From Bryobacterales bacterium (lineage in GTDB: Bacteria > Acidobacteriota > Terriglobia > Bryobacterales > UBA6623): a DNA stretch of 34,864 nt. Under the pieces are notes generated by a model. The model had not been told where the DNA came from, made no database searches, and saw nothing but the letters and a program-made list of their open reading frames with translations. A program made the position numbers and the translations under genes. Shown one piece after another: positions 33,948 to 34,864 of the stretch; position 1 is the first letter of the stretch, and every line of letters begins with the position of its first letter. The stretch spans positions 1 to 34,864 of the forward strand of contig JAJDWM010000161.1 of the NCBI GenBank assembly GCA_022825595.1, given 5' to 3'.

Positions 33948-34469
33948 CTAGCGATCAGGCTGGCGCGATTCCATGTGGGACTTGACGCTGCGCTTCAGCA
34001 TCCGCACAGCCCGGTTTAGGCGAGTCGTCACGTTGGAGTGAGAGATTCCGAGGCGACCGGCGGTCTGCTTGGTGGAGAGGCCCTCTTGTAGCCGTAACTC
34101 CACGACTCGTCGGTATGTGTCCGGGAGCATTGCGATCATCTCGTACAGCAATTCGAGCAACTGACGTTCTTGCACGATGGCTTCTAGGTCTTGACCTGCG
34201 CTGGGGATTTCCGCGATCTCAAGCGATACTTCCCGGCGTCGTCGCTCTTGGCGTCGAAGATCCTTGGCACTGTTGGCGACGATAGAGGCGACCCACGGAC
34301 AAGCCGTAGGACCTCTTAAGCTGACGTTAGCCGCTTGGAAGATCTTGATCCAACTGACTTGCAGTGCTTCCCGGGCAAGATCATCGGCGGCGGCAATTCG
34401 ATTGGCCAGCGGGAAGAATCGTCGCGAGCAGCAAGCGATCCAGTCCTCTCTCGCTTTGTCCCCTGCCAA
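33948..34469 (-). CDS. Mirror copy: ECF-type sigma factor
   Basis: Exact copy of 396-917. Sigma regions 2 and 4 are recognisable; the TTG start has no clear ribosome-binding site, and no anti-sigma gene is adjacent. Confidence 0.85.
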   Translation of the reverse strand: MAGDKAREDWIACCSRRFFPLANRIAAADDLAREALQVSWIKIFQAANVSLRGPTACPWVASIVANSAKDLRRQERRRREVSLEIAEIPSAGQDLEAIVQERQLLELLYEMIAMLPDTYRRVVELRLQEGLSTKQTAGRLGISHSNVTTRLNRAVRMLKRSVKSHMESRQPDR

Positions 34470-34748
34470 GAGCGGACAGCAGTCTCAGACTTCGGCACAT
34501 GGGGCGAGCTAGCGTGATGCTGGTTTGCGCCGTAACTGCTCTGCAAGGCAGGGCTTAGGTTTTTCTCGTGCAGAGTGGGTGCACGACTTCATTTTGATTT
34601 CTCGGCTTTCTGAGGGTTCGAAGTGGGTCAGTATTGCGCGTGGCGATGAGGTCGGGCATCGGGGGGGCGAGTCTCGGCCGGGGCCCGGGGCGAGTGGTTG
34701 AAGCGAGAGGAAGGGGCGGTTCGGCGCTGGCCGACAGGCGGTTTGCGG
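34470..34748. other. Mirror copy: non-coding flank of the insertion sequence
   Basis: Exact copy of 117-395. No convincing gene; expected to contain the insertion-sequence end and the sigma-factor promoter. Confidence 0.4.
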
Positions 34749-34864
34749 TCACGCGGCGGCCTGCAGCCGTGACTCGGTTCGCCAAGCCCAGAAATCCTCG
34801 TAGCGCCCGCCCAAGATGCAGGCGCGCAGGGCGAGAACCCCCTCGGCGCCGTCCTTGGTCCAGT
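34749..34864 (-). mobile_element. Mirror copy: 3' fragment of ISKra4-like transposase gene
   Basis: Exact copy of 1-116, cut by the right window edge. That both ends stop at the same internal point of a transposase gene follows from the symmetry and fits an assembly break in a repeated element. Confidence 0.5.

Larger units (their letters stand above)
17433..34864 (-). repeat. Right arm of the perfect 17.4-kb inverted repeat
   Basis: This is the exact reverse complement of 1-17432, so each gene of the left arm recurs here on the opposite strand. Gene counts, dosage or operon arguments should treat the two arms as one locus unless read data prove both exist. Confidence 0.98.

Noticed and set aside
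1-34864. Interpretation as two independent copies of each operon (gene amplification)
   Set aside because: Absolute identity with zero spacer over 17.4 kb and identical frameshift and end points make one sequence plus its complement far more likely without read evidence.
1-34864. CRISPR arrays, tRNA or rRNA genes
   Set aside because: No spaced direct repeats, tRNA-like or rRNA-like sequences were noticed on either strand.

Overview
The window is one 17,432-bp sequence followed immediately by its own exact reverse complement. Position x pairs with 34865-x, there is no spacer, and the dyad falls inside GGTACC at 17430-17435. Every gene, intergenic stretch and stop codon I compared mirrors to the base. 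The real information content is therefore about 17.4 kb. Both outer ends break off inside the 3' end of what looks like an ISKra4-type transposase gene, which is where assemblies typically stop. A fold-back or assembly artefact is the most likely explanation; a true inverted duplication or a read-through of a hairpin end is possible but unproven. Genes are described fully on the left arm (1-17432) and briefly on the right arm.

The organism looks like a high-GC Gram-negative bacterium: there are Sec-type signal peptides, a periplasmic solute-binding protein, a GlnE-type enzyme and a possibly hopanoid-related phosphorylase. Acidobacteriota or a similar environmental lineage would fit, but this is a guess.

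Left arm, outside to inside. (1) 1-116: transposase fragment. (2) 396-2703: an ECF-type sigma factor, then two translationally coupled exported proteins, one cysteine-rich and one beta-propeller-like; no anti-sigma factor is visible. (3) 2933-5767: a three-gene operon of a nucleoside phosphorylase-superfamily protein (MTAN/HpnG-like) and two zinc-dependent medium-chain dehydrogenases whose nucleotide pockets suggest different cofactors. (4) 5772-8672, opposite strand: a GlnE-like protein with an intact N-terminal nucleotidyltransferase domain and a C-terminal one that has lost its catalytic motifs. (5) 9038-14046: a compact four-gene signalling operon of a receiver-PP2C (RsbU/SpoIIE-like) phosphatase, an RsbW-like kinase, a type I periplasmic binding protein and a histidine kinase with a ~300-residue, apparently helical periplasmic domain. 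(6) 14249-16501, opposite strand: two tandem, paralogous exported proteins of no family I recognise, preceded by a small exported ORF that appears frameshifted. (7) 16871-17432: no convincing gene up to the dyad.

The most interesting biology is the signalling operon. It resembles a TorT/TorS-like pair (binding protein plus helical-sensor kinase) wired to a partner-switching output (phosphatase plus anti-sigma kinase) instead of a DNA-binding regulator. The binding protein has no transporter genes beside it, which supports a sensing role. The STAS anti-anti-sigma protein and the target sigma factor are not in the window. Second is the GlnE-like protein, whose sequence predicts loss of one of its two opposing activities.
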